In this document: positions 1 through 7,582 of the stretch, piece by piece
Layout of the letters: every line of letters starts with the position of its first letter
Position numbering within the stretch: position 1 is the first letter of the stretch
Assembly: GCA_037190175.1 (NCBI GenBank)
Contig: JBBCJM010000084.1
Span: 1-13,422, forward strand
Reading direction: 5' to 3'
Length of the DNA: 13,422 bases
DNA from: JBBCJM01 sp037190175
GTDB lineage: Bacteria > Pseudomonadota > Alphaproteobacteria > Rhodobacterales > Rhodobacteraceae
Notes under the pieces: generated by a model
Database searches by the model: none
Told to the model about the DNA's origin: nothing
Seen by the model: only the letters and a program-made list of their open reading frames with translations
Program-made: the position numbers and the translations under genes

Positions 1-194
1 AGGATCGCGTCGTTCATGATCATCGAGATCACGATGTCGCTGGCCCGCGCCACCGCCGCCGGGCCGGCGGCCGGCTCGGCGCCCTCCACCTCACGCGCCG
101 GGTCATAGGCCACCACGCGAAAGCCGGCCTTCAGCAGGTTGGCCGCCATCGGCCCTCCCATCCGCCCCAGCCCGATGAAGCCGACGGTGGTCAT
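1..194 (-). CDS. NAD(P)-dependent oxidoreductase, 3-hydroxyisobutyrate/6-phosphogluconate dehydrogenase family (N-terminal part, cut by window edge)
   Basis: Only the first 64 residues are visible; the gene continues past the left edge. They begin a Rossmann fold: the opening strand runs into the dinucleotide-binding motif FIGLGRMGGPMA (Gly8, Gly10, Gly13). This matches the N-terminal signature of the beta-hydroxyacid dehydrogenase family (3-hydroxyisobutyrate, tartronate semialdehyde and related reductases). The acidic residue after strand 2 (VVAYDP, Asp31) cannot settle NAD versus NADP. The family oxidises or reduces beta-hydroxyacids and their semialdehydes in the cytoplasm. The start ATG overlaps the stop of the upstream double-NTF2 gene in an ATGA at 191-194, so it is the last visible gene of the transporter operon and probably translationally coupled. 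The catalytic lysine and the substrate-specific C-terminal domain are outside the window, so the substrate cannot be assigned. Confidence 0.9.
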   Translation of the reverse strand, partial: MTTVGFIGLGRMGGPMAANLLKAGFRVVAYDPAREVEGAEPAAGPAAVARASDIVISMIMNDAI

Positions 195-1222
195 TCCACG
201 CCCCCGTGCGCCGCGATCTGCGCCATCACCGCGATCTCGTCGAACACCCGGTATTCCCGGGCCAGCTTCCCGTGCTCGATCTCGAAATGCGAGGCGCCGA
301 GGATGCGCACCGGCGCCCCGTTGGCCGGGCCGTAGAACGGCGCCCCCGAATAGGTGCCGCGCAACAGCCAGATCACCGCGGCGCGCTTGCCGATCTCGTC
401 GTTCTCGTGGATGGCGATGTCGCGGATCTCGATCTCGCAGTCGGGGAAGCGGGCCAACAGGTCGATCAGTTCGTTCTCGTAGGGCCAGCGGCCCTGCACC
501 CGCTTCATCCGCACCGTCTGGCAGAAGATGCGCTCGGACACGTAGTCGCGCGTCTTGTGGAACAGGCGGCAGTTCCAGACCTGATCGAAATACGCCTTGA
601 TCAGCTCGCAATCCGCCATGTGCCGGTCGGGCCGCGCGCCCGAGACGCCCAAGCGCGCCGGATCGGCGATGCGGCCGCCGAAGGCCTCGCTGTCGTCCCC
701 CGCCGCCAGCTTCTTCCCCGTCACCGGAGAGTTGGCCGCCAGCTTCCGCGCCACCATCCAGGGGTCGATGCCCAGGCCGGTCAGCACCGCATATTCGTCG
801 CGCGCCAGCCATTCCTCGACGATCAGCCCGTCCTGCACCAGACAATGCGCCACCGTACGGGAGATATAGTCGCGCCCGGTGGGCGGGCCGTAGATGAACG
901 GCCCCAGATGCGTGCCGGTCTTCAGCACCCGGTGGGACGAGATGAAGCCGTTGCGCCCCCGCGGCTCCCACACCACGTCCTCGGCCATGCCGCCGCCGCC
1001 GTTGGGGAAGGCCGCCATCTTCTGCAGCGAGTTCTGGATCACCAGTTCAAGGTCATAGGTCTCGGCATAGGCCGTATGCACCTTCACCTTGTCGCCGTAG
1101 TGGTCGCGGATCAGCCCCGGCGACTGGTCGACCCAGATCGAGTCGGTCCAGGACAGGATGTAGTCGCGCGGGTTGCGGTAGGGCGCATAGGCCGCGGGGT
1201 CGAGGTCGTCGAGCGCATTCAT
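191..1222 (-). CDS. double NTF2/SnoaL-like domain protein (paralogue 1, diverged)
   Basis: This 343-residue protein is two tandem NTF2-like (SnoaL polyketide-cyclase-like) domains, about residues 20-150 and 205-335, joined by a linker of about 50 residues. The first half carries motifs shared with the two paralogues at the other end of the window: SSHR (95-98), Thr104-His105, GPPTG (112-116) and EEWLxRD (136-142). The second half repeats the pattern but has GPANG (298-302) in place of G-x-P-T-G, so that pocket is degenerate here. The fold family includes cyclases, isomerases, dehydratases and non-catalytic binding proteins, so no reaction can be assigned. The ATG lies two bases after the aldolase stop, and the stop overlaps the next gene by ATGA. 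I chose the first ATG because it is close to the preceding stop; the Shine-Dalgarno sequence is weak. It lacks the MKGF start of the other two copies. Confidence 0.85.
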   Translation of the reverse strand: MNALDDLDPAAYAPYRNPRDYILSWTDSIWVDQSPGLIRDHYGDKVKVHTAYAETYDLELVIQNSLQKMAAFPNGGGGMAEDVVWEPRGRNGFISSHRVLKTGTHLGPFIYGPPTGRDYISRTVAHCLVQDGLIVEEWLARDEYAVLTGLGIDPWMVARKLAANSPVTGKKLAAGDDSEAFGGRIADPARLGVSGARPDRHMADCELIKAYFDQVWNCRLFHKTRDYVSERIFCQTVRMKRVQGRWPYENELIDLLARFPDCEIEIRDIAIHENDEIGKRAAVIWLLRGTYSGAPFYGPANGAPVRILGASHFEIEHGKLAREYRVFDEIAVMAQIAAHGGVE

Positions 1223-1224
1223 GG

Positions 1225-2016
1225 TCAGTATCCCGTCTTCGACACCTGGGCAGGGCCGTCGCCCCTGACCGCGGCGATGGCCGCCTTGCTGGCCCGCGAC
1301 AGCAGCGCCACGTCGTTGCCCGGCGTCACCATATGGAACCCGTCGGCCACCCGGCCCCTGGCCGCCTCGCCGCCGGAGCAGAAGATGCCGGCCATCTTGC
1401 CCGCCCGGCCCGCCGCCGCCGCCAGATCGCGGATCACCCCGGCCATCGCCGGGTCGGTCGGCTCCGGCCCCGGCGCGCAGTCGTGCGACAGGCAGAGGTC
1501 GTTCGGCCCGATATAGATGCCGTCGATCCCCGGGGTGGCCAGGATCGCATCCACATTGGCCACCGCCTCACGCGTCTCGATCATCGGCAGGGCGAGGATC
1601 TCGGCATTGGCATGGGCGAAGTAGTCCGCCCCGCCGTACAAGAGCCCGCGCGCCGGGCCGAAGGACCGCTGCCCGGCCGGCGGATAGCGGCAGAACGAGG
1701 CGAATACCGCCGCCTGGGCCGGGGTCGAGATCATCGGGCAGATGATCCCGTAGGCCCCGGCGTCCAGAAGCTGCATCACCAGCGCATAGTCGCATTTCGA
1801 CACGCGGGCCAAGGGCACCGCCGGGGTCGAGGACAGCGCCTGCAGCATCGGCACCGCGGCGTCGAAGCCGATCATGCCGTGCTGCAGGTCCACCGTCACG
1901 CTGTCGAAGCCCTGGTGGCCCATCACCTCGGCCGAATAGGCCGAGGGGATGGCCAGCCAGGCGTTCACGATGGGGGCGCCAGCGGCGAACCGCTGGCGAA
2001 GGACGTTCGGGCGCAT
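1225..2016 (-). CDS. HpcH/HpaI-family class II aldolase
   Basis: This 263-residue cytoplasmic enzyme has the length and motif order of HpaI-type, metal-dependent class II aldolases (4-hydroxy-2-oxoheptanedioate and 2-keto-3-deoxy-L-rhamnonate aldolases). Visible equivalents of the known active site are the catalytic-type histidine in DLQHG (His46), Arg71, the metal ligand Glu147 in IETRE, and Asp173 in IGPNDL. The RYPPAGQRSFG segment (110-120) is also typical. The family cleaves 2-keto-3-deoxy acids to pyruvate plus an aldehyde; macrophomate synthase and citrate-lyase beta subunits are distant relatives. An in-frame upstream extension exists, but the start at 2016 fits better: it lies one base after the cupin stop (TGAGATG) behind a GGAAAGG ribosome-binding site. 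Its place after an ABC importer suggests a late, carbon-skeleton-cleaving step. Aldehyde specificity is not readable. Confidence 0.92.
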   Translation of the reverse strand: MRPNVLRQRFAAGAPIVNAWLAIPSAYSAEVMGHQGFDSVTVDLQHGMIGFDAAVPMLQALSSTPAVPLARVSKCDYALVMQLLDAGAYGIICPMISTPAQAAVFASFCRYPPAGQRSFGPARGLLYGGADYFAHANAEILALPMIETREAVANVDAILATPGIDGIYIGPNDLCLSHDCAPGPEPTDPAMAGVIRDLAAAAGRAGKMAGIFCSGGEAARGRVADGFHMVTPGNDVALLSRASKAAIAAVRGDGPAQVSKTGY

Positions 2017-2017
2017 C

Positions 2018-3163
2018 TCAGCCCTTTCCGAAGGCGTAGGTCGGCACCAGATGCGTGGCCGCGACATAGCCGCTGGCGTCCACGGTGCGCCCGGCCTTCG
2101 CGGCCGCCTCGACCACCTCGGGCGCCCATTCCGGCCGCTTGCGGCCGTCGCCGGTGGTGACGACCATGATCTCGGTATCCACGTCCGCGGTGTTGCGGAT
2201 CTGCCGCCACACGCCGCCGGGCACCGAAACGGTGTCCTTGGCCGCCACCGGCAGGCTGACCTCTTCGCCCGGCCCGTTCAGCACCACCTCGGCGCTGCCG
2301 GTGAAGGGGATCATCACCTGCTTTTCCTCCAGCCGGTGGCGCGAGACCGACTGCCCCCTGGGCAGCTTCAGCCATTCGATGGAGAAGCCGCGCGGGATGG
2401 TGATCTTGGGCAGGCTGTCGCGGTCCATGGTCATGCCGTAGCCCAGCGCCGGGGCGATCTCGCTGGCATGGCCCGGCAGGCAGCTGTCCAAGAGCGCGTC
2501 CTTCGACCAGACCCGTTCGGCGCGGGTGACGACGTTCCGCGCCATCTCCTCGACCGTATAGCGGCGCAGGCGGGCGATCTCCTCGGCGCTGAGCGGGGTG
2601 ATCAGGTCTTCCTGCGGCGGCACCGCGTCGCCCTTGGAGGTGTCGATCAGCCGGTTCAGCTTGTCGAGATAGAGGCCGTATTGCGCCGCCCCGTTGATGA
2701 TCGACGGGTGCCAGATGATGCCGCCGGTATCGTCGCCGCCCAGCACGGTGAAGATCCAGCCGTCGTCCGGCCCCACGTTGGTGAAGCCGCGGAAGATCCA
2801 GGTCGGCACCGAGACCAGGTCGCCCTCGTGGCCGATGATCTCGCCATCGTCGCCGTTCGGGCCCCAGCGGAACTTCCACGCGCCCTTGTAGACGATGAAC
2901 ACCTCGGCGGTGAAATGGATGTGCAGGTTGTTGGTGATGCCGGTGGGCATCGCCGCCGCGCCGATGTTGAAGCCGTGCTTCTCGCGCAGGTTGATGACCT
3001 GCTCCTTGCTCGAGGTCACCCCCGGGCCGATCATCGAGTAGTTTTCCTTCAGGTGCGATCCGGGCGTCTTGCAGTCGATGAAGGCGACGTTGCAGGACAC
3101 ATAGTCGGACTGCGGGATCAGCCGCGCGCGCGCCTCGGCCGCGGTGAGGGTCTTGTCGGTCAT
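2018..3163 (-). CDS. bicupin domain protein with altered metal-binding motifs
   Basis: This 381-residue protein has two beta-barrel cupin domains, about residues 60-150 and 250-340. Cupin 1 keeps the first motif, HIHFTAE, with candidate ligands His81, His83 and Glu87. In its second motif the usual histidine is Arg125 (PTWIFRGFTN). Cupin 2 has RHR (275-277), so only His276 remains, and again an arginine (Arg320 in PGGVWRQIRN). Two-domain cupins include gentisate- and quercetin-type dioxygenases, isomerases and sugar-acid-binding proteins. With the fourth ligand missing in both domains, a standard 3-His/1-Glu iron dioxygenase is unlikely; an isomerase, lyase or binding role is possible. The start follows the ATPase stop by 15 bases, with an AAGGA ribosome-binding site overlapping that stop region. 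It belongs to the same operon as the importer. Confidence 0.82.
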   Translation of the reverse strand: MTDKTLTAAEARARLIPQSDYVSCNVAFIDCKTPGSHLKENYSMIGPGVTSSKEQVINLREKHGFNIGAAAMPTGITNNLHIHFTAEVFIVYKGAWKFRWGPNGDDGEIIGHEGDLVSVPTWIFRGFTNVGPDDGWIFTVLGGDDTGGIIWHPSIINGAAQYGLYLDKLNRLIDTSKGDAVPPQEDLITPLSAEEIARLRRYTVEEMARNVVTRAERVWSKDALLDSCLPGHASEIAPALGYGMTMDRDSLPKITIPRGFSIEWLKLPRGQSVSRHRLEEKQVMIPFTGSAEVVLNGPGEEVSLPVAAKDTVSVPGGVWRQIRNTADVDTEIMVVTTGDGRKRPEWAPEVVEAAAKAGRTVDASGYVAATHLVPTYAFGKG

Positions 3164-3178
3164 CTCTCTGATTTCCTT

Positions 3179-4234
3179 CTAAAGACGAATGCGTTCTTCG
3201 GTTTTCCCGTCGAAGAGGTAGGTGCGCGCGACATCGAAGCTCATGCCCACCCGCTCGCCGATCTCGCAGCGGAAATGGCGGTCGGCATGGGCCGTCAGTT
3301 GCGTCTTGCCTGCCCGGGCGGTGACGAGGATGGATTCGCCGGTCAGCTCGACGGTGTAGACCTCCATGTCGAACTGGCCGCTGCCGGGGGCGCCGACAGT
3401 GACATCCTCGGGCCGGATGCCCAGCACGATGTTCTCGCGGTTGCCGCCGCCCACGCCGGGCACCGCGATCTGGCCTGCCTGAAAGCCGCCGTTCTCCAGC
3501 CGGCCCTCGATCAGGTTCATGCTGGGCGAGCCGATGAAGCCGGCCACGAAGAGGTTGGCCGGATCGTTGTAGATCACCTCGGGCGCGGCCAGTTGCTGGA
3601 TGATGCCCTTGTTCATCACCGCCACCCGGGTGGCCAGCGTCATCGCCTCCATCTGGTCGTGGGTGACGTAGATCGTCGTGACCTTCAGCTCGTGATGCAG
3701 GTGCTTCAGCTCCGCCCGCATCGTCACCCGCAGCTTGGCGTCGAGGTTCGACAGGGGCTCGTCCATCAGGAACACCCGCGGGGTGCGGACCAGGCTGCGC
3801 GCCAGCGCCACCCGCTGCCGCTGGCCGCCCGACAGCGCCGCCGGCTTGCGGTCGAGAAAGGGCACCAGTTCCACCTTCTCGGCCGCGGCCTGGATCATCG
3901 CCTTGGCCTCGGCCCTGGGCGTGCCGCGCACCTTCAGCGGATAGCCGATGTTCTCGCGCACCGTCATGTGCGGATAGAGCCCGTAGTTCTGGAACACCAT
4001 CGCCACGTCGCGCTCGCGCGGGGACATGTCGTTCACCACGTCGTCGCCGATCCAGATCTCGCCCTCGGTGGGGTCATCCAGCCCCGCCACCATCCGCATC
4101 GTCGTGGTCTTGCCGCAGCCCGAAGGGCCCAGCAGCACCAGGAACTCCTGATCGGCGACCTCCAGGTTCAGCTCGTGGACCCCCACGAAAGCGCCCCACT
4201 TCTTGGTCACGCCCCGGAACGAAATGCTTGCCAT
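3179..4234 (-). CDS. ABC importer ATP-binding protein, UgpC/MalK type
   Basis: This 351-residue protein is the energising subunit of the CUT1 importer encoded just upstream. It has the Walker A motif GPSGCGKTT (36-44), Q-loop Gln82, the signature LSGGQRQ (134-140), Walker B VFLMDEP (154-160), the D-loop SNLDA and H-loop His192. A C-terminal regulatory domain (about 240-351, with the LGIRPEDV segment) is typical of MalK/UgpC proteins, which sit on the cytoplasmic face of the permease pair. The start at 4234 has a good GAAGGAAG ribosome-binding site and lies 16 bases after the permease stop. UgpC is a common automatic label for this family, but nothing in the sequence indicates glycerol-3-phosphate as substrate, so no symbol is given. 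Confidence 0.96.
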   Translation of the reverse strand: MASISFRGVTKKWGAFVGVHELNLEVADQEFLVLLGPSGCGKTTTMRMVAGLDDPTEGEIWIGDDVVNDMSPRERDVAMVFQNYGLYPHMTVRENIGYPLKVRGTPRAEAKAMIQAAAEKVELVPFLDRKPAALSGGQRQRVALARSLVRTPRVFLMDEPLSNLDAKLRVTMRAELKHLHHELKVTTIYVTHDQMEAMTLATRVAVMNKGIIQQLAAPEVIYNDPANLFVAGFIGSPSMNLIEGRLENGGFQAGQIAVPGVGGGNRENIVLGIRPEDVTVGAPGSGQFDMEVYTVELTGESILVTARAGKTQLTAHADRHFRCEIGERVGMSFDVARTYLFDGKTEERIRL

Positions 4235-4250
4235 CTGTGCTTCCTTCGGT

Positions 4251-5162
4251 TCAGCGCACGGCGCCGAGGTTCATGCCCTTGGTGAAATGCCGCTGGATCA
4301 CCATCGCGAAGAAGAACATCGGGATGGTGATGATGATGCCGGTGGCCGCGACCAGCTCCCACACCGTGCCGCGTTCCAGCACGAAGCTGATCAGCCCGAC
4401 CGGCAGCGGCACCGCGTGCTGCCGCGTCAGCAGATAGCCGAACAGGAACTCGTTCCAGGTCAGGATCAGGCAGAAGATGGCGGCGGTCATGATGCCCGGC
4501 CAGGCCATCGGCACCACGATGTCCCAGATCACCCGGAACCGCCCGGCGCCGTCGATGATCGCGGCCTCCTCGGTCTCGATCGGGATGGCGTCGATGAAGC
4601 CCTTGATGGTCCAGATCGCATAGGGCAGCACGCCCGACAGGTTGACGATGATCAGCGCCCAGTAGGTGTCCAAGAGGCCGATGGCGCGGAACATCACGTA
4701 GAAGGGCAGCACGATGGCCACCGCGGGGATGAACTGCGTGAGCAGGATCCACTGGAACATCGTGCGCTTCAGCGGGAACACCAGCCGCGAGAAGGCATAG
4801 GCCGCCCCCACCGCCAGCGGCGTGGCGATGACCACCACCGACAGCGCCACGATGGTGCTGTTCATGATGTTCCTGCCGATGTTCCACCGCTCGTTGAAGA
4901 TGGTGCGGAAGTTCTCCAGCGTCGGCTCGAACCACATGGTGTATTGGTAGACGACCGCCGGGCTCTTGAACGCCGTCGCGACCATCCAGATGATCGGGAA
5001 CAGCACCAGCACGGCGATGACGACCAGCACCGCGCCCTCGAAGATGTCCAGCGCGCGCTGCCGCCGCTGCCGCCGGGCCCGGCGCTGGGCCGGGGTGGAG
5101 GCATGGGCATTGCCCGCGGGCAGCGTGTCCGGCACGGTGCCGGGAGGGGGAGTGTCGGTCAT
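4251..5162 (-). CDS. CUT1 ABC transporter permease, MalG/UgpE type
   Basis: This 303-residue inner-membrane permease has about six membrane segments (first about 42-64, last about 272-290). The EAA loop that docks the ATPase is at 199-222 (EEAAIIDGAG, then P218 and P222). The WNEF motif (236-239), common in MalG/UgpE-type subunits, is present. The N-terminus is unusually long: about 38 residues, Pro- and Ala-rich, then an Arg-dense stretch (27-36) before the first helix, consistent with a cytoplasmic tail by the positive-inside rule. The start ATG overlaps the stop of the first permease (ATGA, 5159-5162). The reading frame stays open upstream to 6083, but that part runs through the other permease in another frame and looks nothing like protein, so it was excluded. 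Confidence 0.95.
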   Translation of the reverse strand: MTDTPPPGTVPDTLPAGNAHASTPAQRRARRQRRQRALDIFEGAVLVVIAVLVLFPIIWMVATAFKSPAVVYQYTMWFEPTLENFRTIFNERWNIGRNIMNSTIVALSVVVIATPLAVGAAYAFSRLVFPLKRTMFQWILLTQFIPAVAIVLPFYVMFRAIGLLDTYWALIIVNLSGVLPYAIWTIKGFIDAIPIETEEAAIIDGAGRFRVIWDIVVPMAWPGIMTAAIFCLILTWNEFLFGYLLTRQHAVPLPVGLISFVLERGTVWELVAATGIIITIPMFFFAMVIQRHFTKGMNLGAVR

Positions 5163-6034
5163 GGCGCTCTCCGGAAGGCGACCCGCATGTAGGACAGCGA
5201 GAGGACGAACATGATCGCGGTCAGGATGTAGGCCAGCGCGGCGGCATAGCCGAACTGATAGTCCCTGAAGCCGATCTGATAGGCGAAGAAGCCCAGCGTC
5301 GTGGTCTCGCGCCCCGGGCCGCCCGCGGTCATGGTGACGATGGCGTCGAAGACCTTCAGCGCGAACACCGATTTCAGGATGATCGCCACCACCAGCACGG
5401 GTTTCAGCTGCGGCAGCGTGACGTCCCAGAACACCCGCCAGGCCGAGGCGCCGTCGATGCGCGCCGCCTCCTGCGTCTCGGGCGGGATCGAGGCGAGGCC
5501 CCCCATCAGCATGAAGCAGAAATAGGGCGCCCAGTGCCAGACGTCGGCCGAGACCAGCGCCCCCATGGCCAGGTAGGGATTGGCGAAGTAGTCGACGTTG
5601 TGCATGAAGGGCAGCACCGCGCCGATGGTGCGGGCGAAGCCGCCGAAATCCGGGTTCAGCATGAACCGCCAGGAAATCCCGATCAGCGCCGGGCTCATCG
5701 CGAAGGGCAGGATCAGGATCGTGCGCAGGAAGGTCTTGCCGAACCCCCGCCGCAGCAGCAGGATCGCCAGGCCCAGCGCGACCAGGATGGTCAGCCCGAC
5801 GTCGAGGATCACGAAGGTCACGGTGACCCGCATCACGGTCCAGAATTCCGGGTCGTACTTGAACGCCTCGGTATAGTTCTCGACCCCGATCCATGGCCCC
5901 ATCTCGAGGCTGCGCGTCAGGTTGTAGTCGTGGAAACTGGTCCAGAGCGACACGATCAGCGGATAGATCGTGGTGAAGGCGACCAGCAGCAGGGCCGGCG
6001 CCAGAAGGATCAGGGCGAGTCTGCGTTGGGACAT
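5159..6034 (-). CDS. CUT1 ABC transporter permease, MalF/UgpA type
   Basis: This 291-residue inner-membrane permease has about six hydrophobic helices, roughly 7-30, 72-94, 103-123, 155-180, 212-232 and 262-284. The EAA loop at 188-212 (QEAARIDGAS, then P208 and P212) contacts the ATPase. GGPGRETTTLGFFAY (238-252) is the conserved segment of MalF/UgpA-type permeases just before the last helix. The protein starts directly into helix 1, as in short UgpA-like subunits without the MalF P2 domain. It pairs with the overlapping downstream permease to form the channel. A 109-bp gap separates it from the binding-protein gene and contains a hairpin. The ribosome-binding site is weak (AAGAGAG), which may keep its expression below that of the binding protein. 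Confidence 0.95.
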   Translation of the reverse strand: MSQRRLALILLAPALLLVAFTTIYPLIVSLWTSFHDYNLTRSLEMGPWIGVENYTEAFKYDPEFWTVMRVTVTFVILDVGLTILVALGLAILLLRRGFGKTFLRTILILPFAMSPALIGISWRFMLNPDFGGFARTIGAVLPFMHNVDYFANPYLAMGALVSADVWHWAPYFCFMLMGGLASIPPETQEAARIDGASAWRVFWDVTLPQLKPVLVVAIILKSVFALKVFDAIVTMTAGGPGRETTTLGFFAYQIGFRDYQFGYAAALAYILTAIMFVLSLSYMRVAFRRAP

Positions 6035-6087
6035 GGCGGCTGGCTCTCTTGTCGGGGCCGGATGGGGCGGCAGGGCGCGGCAAGGTC

Positions 6088-6115
6088 AGCCGCCGGGCAT
6101 CGCTGTCCGGCGACC
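6088..6115 (-). promoter_or_regulatory. hairpin between binding-protein and permease genes
   Basis: On the minus-strand transcript the arms GGTCGCCGG (6115-6107) and CCGGCGGCT (6096-6088) can pair over nine base pairs, including two G-U pairs, around a ten-base loop. The hairpin starts 29 bases after the binding-protein stop and is not followed by a T run, so it does not look like an intrinsic terminator. Hairpins at this position are known in sugar importers to stabilise the upstream message or lower permease expression. That role is inference here, and GC-rich sequence forms such stems easily by chance. Confidence 0.4.
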
Positions 6116-6143
6116 GTCCTGGCCGGTGCCGTCGCGCGGAGCG

Positions 6144-7454
6144 TCAGCCGCGCCGCATGATCCGTTCGGATTGCCGCTGGGCCTCGTCCAGCGCCGGCTT
6201 GATCTCCTTGGCGCCCGTGGCCACCTCGGACACTGCCGCCGCCAGCACGTCGACGATGGCGAGGAACTGCGGAATGTTGGGGATCGAGTTGGTCGTGGTT
6301 TCCAGCGCCTCGGCGGCGATGGCGTGCATCCCGTCGAAGCGGGCGTTCACGTCGGGGTCGCGCAGGTTCTGCCAGTGAACGCAGACCACGTCGTTCTCGT
6401 TCGGGTTCAGCAGGATCTCGCGCTCGACATCGGCGCTGCAGATGTACTCCATGAACTCCATCGCGGCATCGCGGTTCTGGGTCGCCTTGTTGATGCCGTA
6501 GATCCACGAGTTGGTGTAGGTCGTGGCGCCCTTGCCTTCATAGTGCGGCAGCACCTTGAAGCCCACCTGGTCGCGCGTGACCTGGGTGTCGGGCAGCGCC
6601 AGGCGGTTGTAGACGTGCCACCAGACCGGCAGCATCGCCGACTTGCCCTGGAAGAAGTTGGTGGTCGAATCCGCCTCGTTGAAAGATGCGGCGCCCGGGG
6701 GCACGATGCGGTCCTTCAGGATGTAGGCGGTGAAGTCCTCGGTCGCCTTGTAGCCCGCCTCGCTGGCGAAGATCGGGTTCAGGTTCTCGTCCAGCAGGTC
6801 GCCGCCGGCGCCCCAGAGGAAGTTGTACCAGACCATCAGGTTCTGGCCGTCCTTCTGGCCGTAGGGGATGGTGATCCCGGCCACGTCGGGGTTCTGCTCC
6901 TGGATGATCTTGCCGCTGGTGCCGACCTCTTCCCAGGTCTCCGGCGGGCGCAGGCCGGCCTTCTCGAACAGGTCCTTGCGATACCACATGAGCTGCACGT
7001 GGCAGCGCACCGGCAGGCCGTAGAGGCCGCCGGGGAACCGGGCCGCGGTCATGAAGGGCTCGGGATAGTCCGACATGTCGATGCCGCGCGCCGCGATCAG
7101 GTCGTCGATCGGCTGGAAGTAGTTGTCGGCCAGCGGCGGGATCCAGACGTCCATCGCGGTCGCGATATCGAAGTCAGCCGATCCACCGACCATTTCGGCG
7201 GTCAGACGCTCGCGCAGCGCCACGAAGGGGACGTAGATGTAGTTGACCTTGATGCCGGTCAGCTCGGTGAAGGTCTTCGAGTGCCGCTCGTGCGCCGCGA
7301 ACTGCGAGGACTGCACGGCGAGGACGTTGATTTCCTGTCCGTCGAAGGGCTTGCCGGGCGTCACGGCCAGCGCCGGCCGCAGGCTCACCCCCAGGATGCC
7401 GGCCGCCGAGATCGCCGCCGCACCGCCGAGTAGACGCCTTCTTGTCACAGACAT
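6144..7454 (-). CDS. ABC transporter solute-binding protein, family 1 (CUT1), with twin-arginine signal
   Basis: This 436-residue periplasmic binding protein is the recognition subunit of the importer. The N-terminus has a twin-arginine-type signal: TRRRLLGG (4-11), an Ala/Gly-rich hydrophobic stretch, and a likely cleavage site after RPALA near residue 30. The mature part has the family-1 pattern: an opening strand EINVLAVQS, WYRKDLFEKAGL with PETWEE in the hinge region, and a later W- and Y-rich segment (LPVWWHVYNRL). Several tryptophans and tyrosines would suit a sugar-like ligand, but specificity cannot be read. The frame is open further upstream, but the start at 7454 was chosen for its strong GGGGAGGA ribosome-binding site seven bases upstream and because it puts the signal peptide at the N-terminus. 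It is the first gene of operon B, divergent from the LacI-type regulator. Confidence 0.95.
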   Translation of the reverse strand: MSVTRRRLLGGAAAISAAGILGVSLRPALAVTPGKPFDGQEINVLAVQSSQFAAHERHSKTFTELTGIKVNYIYVPFVALRERLTAEMVGGSADFDIATAMDVWIPPLADNYFQPIDDLIAARGIDMSDYPEPFMTAARFPGGLYGLPVRCHVQLMWYRKDLFEKAGLRPPETWEEVGTSGKIIQEQNPDVAGITIPYGQKDGQNLMVWYNFLWGAGGDLLDENLNPIFASEAGYKATEDFTAYILKDRIVPPGAASFNEADSTTNFFQGKSAMLPVWWHVYNRLALPDTQVTRDQVGFKVLPHYEGKGATTYTNSWIYGINKATQNRDAAMEFMEYICSADVEREILLNPNENDVVCVHWQNLRDPDVNARFDGMHAIAAEALETTTNSIPNIPQFLAIVDVLAAAVSEVATGAKEIKPALDEAQRQSERIMRRG

Positions 7455-7460
7455 TCGGTT

Positions 7461-7468
7461 TCCTCCCC
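7461..7468 (-). promoter_or_regulatory. ribosome-binding site of the binding-protein gene
   Basis: On the minus strand this reads GGGGAGGA, with GGAGG seven bases before the ATG at 7454. It is among the strongest Shine-Dalgarno sequences in the window and decides against the longer in-frame start at 7505. Confidence 0.8.
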
Positions 7469-7486
7469 TGATTGTCACTGGCCCGC

Positions 7487-7515
7487 AAACTCGCATGTAC
7501 TGCATTCGAAGTCAA
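7487..7515 (-). promoter_or_regulatory. candidate promoter of the importer operon
   Basis: On the minus strand there is a near-consensus -35 hexamer, TTGACT (7515-7510), followed after 17 bases by GAGTTT (7492-7487), a poor -10 match. Transcription would begin near 7480, about 25 bases upstream of the binding-protein ATG. The -35 box overlaps the palindrome at 7501-7514, which would suit repression. The weak -10 keeps confidence low. Confidence 0.3.
7501..7514. promoter_or_regulatory. candidate LacI-type operator 1
   Basis: TGCATTCGAAGTCA is an imperfect palindrome centred on CG, with five of seven symmetric pairs matching and a perfect TTCGAA core. LacI-family dimers typically bind palindromes with a central CG, into which the hinge helix inserts. 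It overlaps the candidate -35 box of operon B. A palindrome this imperfect is expected about once or twice by chance in such a region, so support comes mainly from position and CG centring. Confidence 0.35.
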
Positions 7516-7568
7516 TCAAACTATGCATCCCATTCAGTGCCGCGGGATCCGTCACATCTCCTTGCAAA

Positions 7569-7582
7569 ATCGGACGTTTGAT
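7569..7582. promoter_or_regulatory. candidate LacI-type operator 2
   Basis: ATCGGACGTTTGAT is a second imperfect palindrome centred on CG (five of seven pairs, ACGT core). It lies 68 bp from the first and about 55 bp before the regulator's start codon, where a bound dimer could autoregulate the regulator gene. The same caution about chance occurrence applies. Confidence 0.3.

Noticed and set aside
3179..4234. Assigning the importer to glycerol-3-phosphate (Ugp)
   Set aside because: The ATPase resembles UgpC at family level only; neither the binding protein nor neighbouring genes point to glycerol-3-phosphate.
1949..4285. A 778-residue open frame on the plus strand across the aldolase, cupin and ATPase genes
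   Set aside because: It is antisense to three clear genes, His/Asp/Gly/Arg-rich with no recognisable motif, and is what G/C-biased third codon positions on the other strand produce.
5163..6083. Extension of the second permease upstream to give a 610-residue protein
   Set aside because: The extra part overlaps the first permease in another frame, has low-complexity Arg/Pro/Ala composition and no membrane pattern. A clean ATG with stop overlap exists at 5162.
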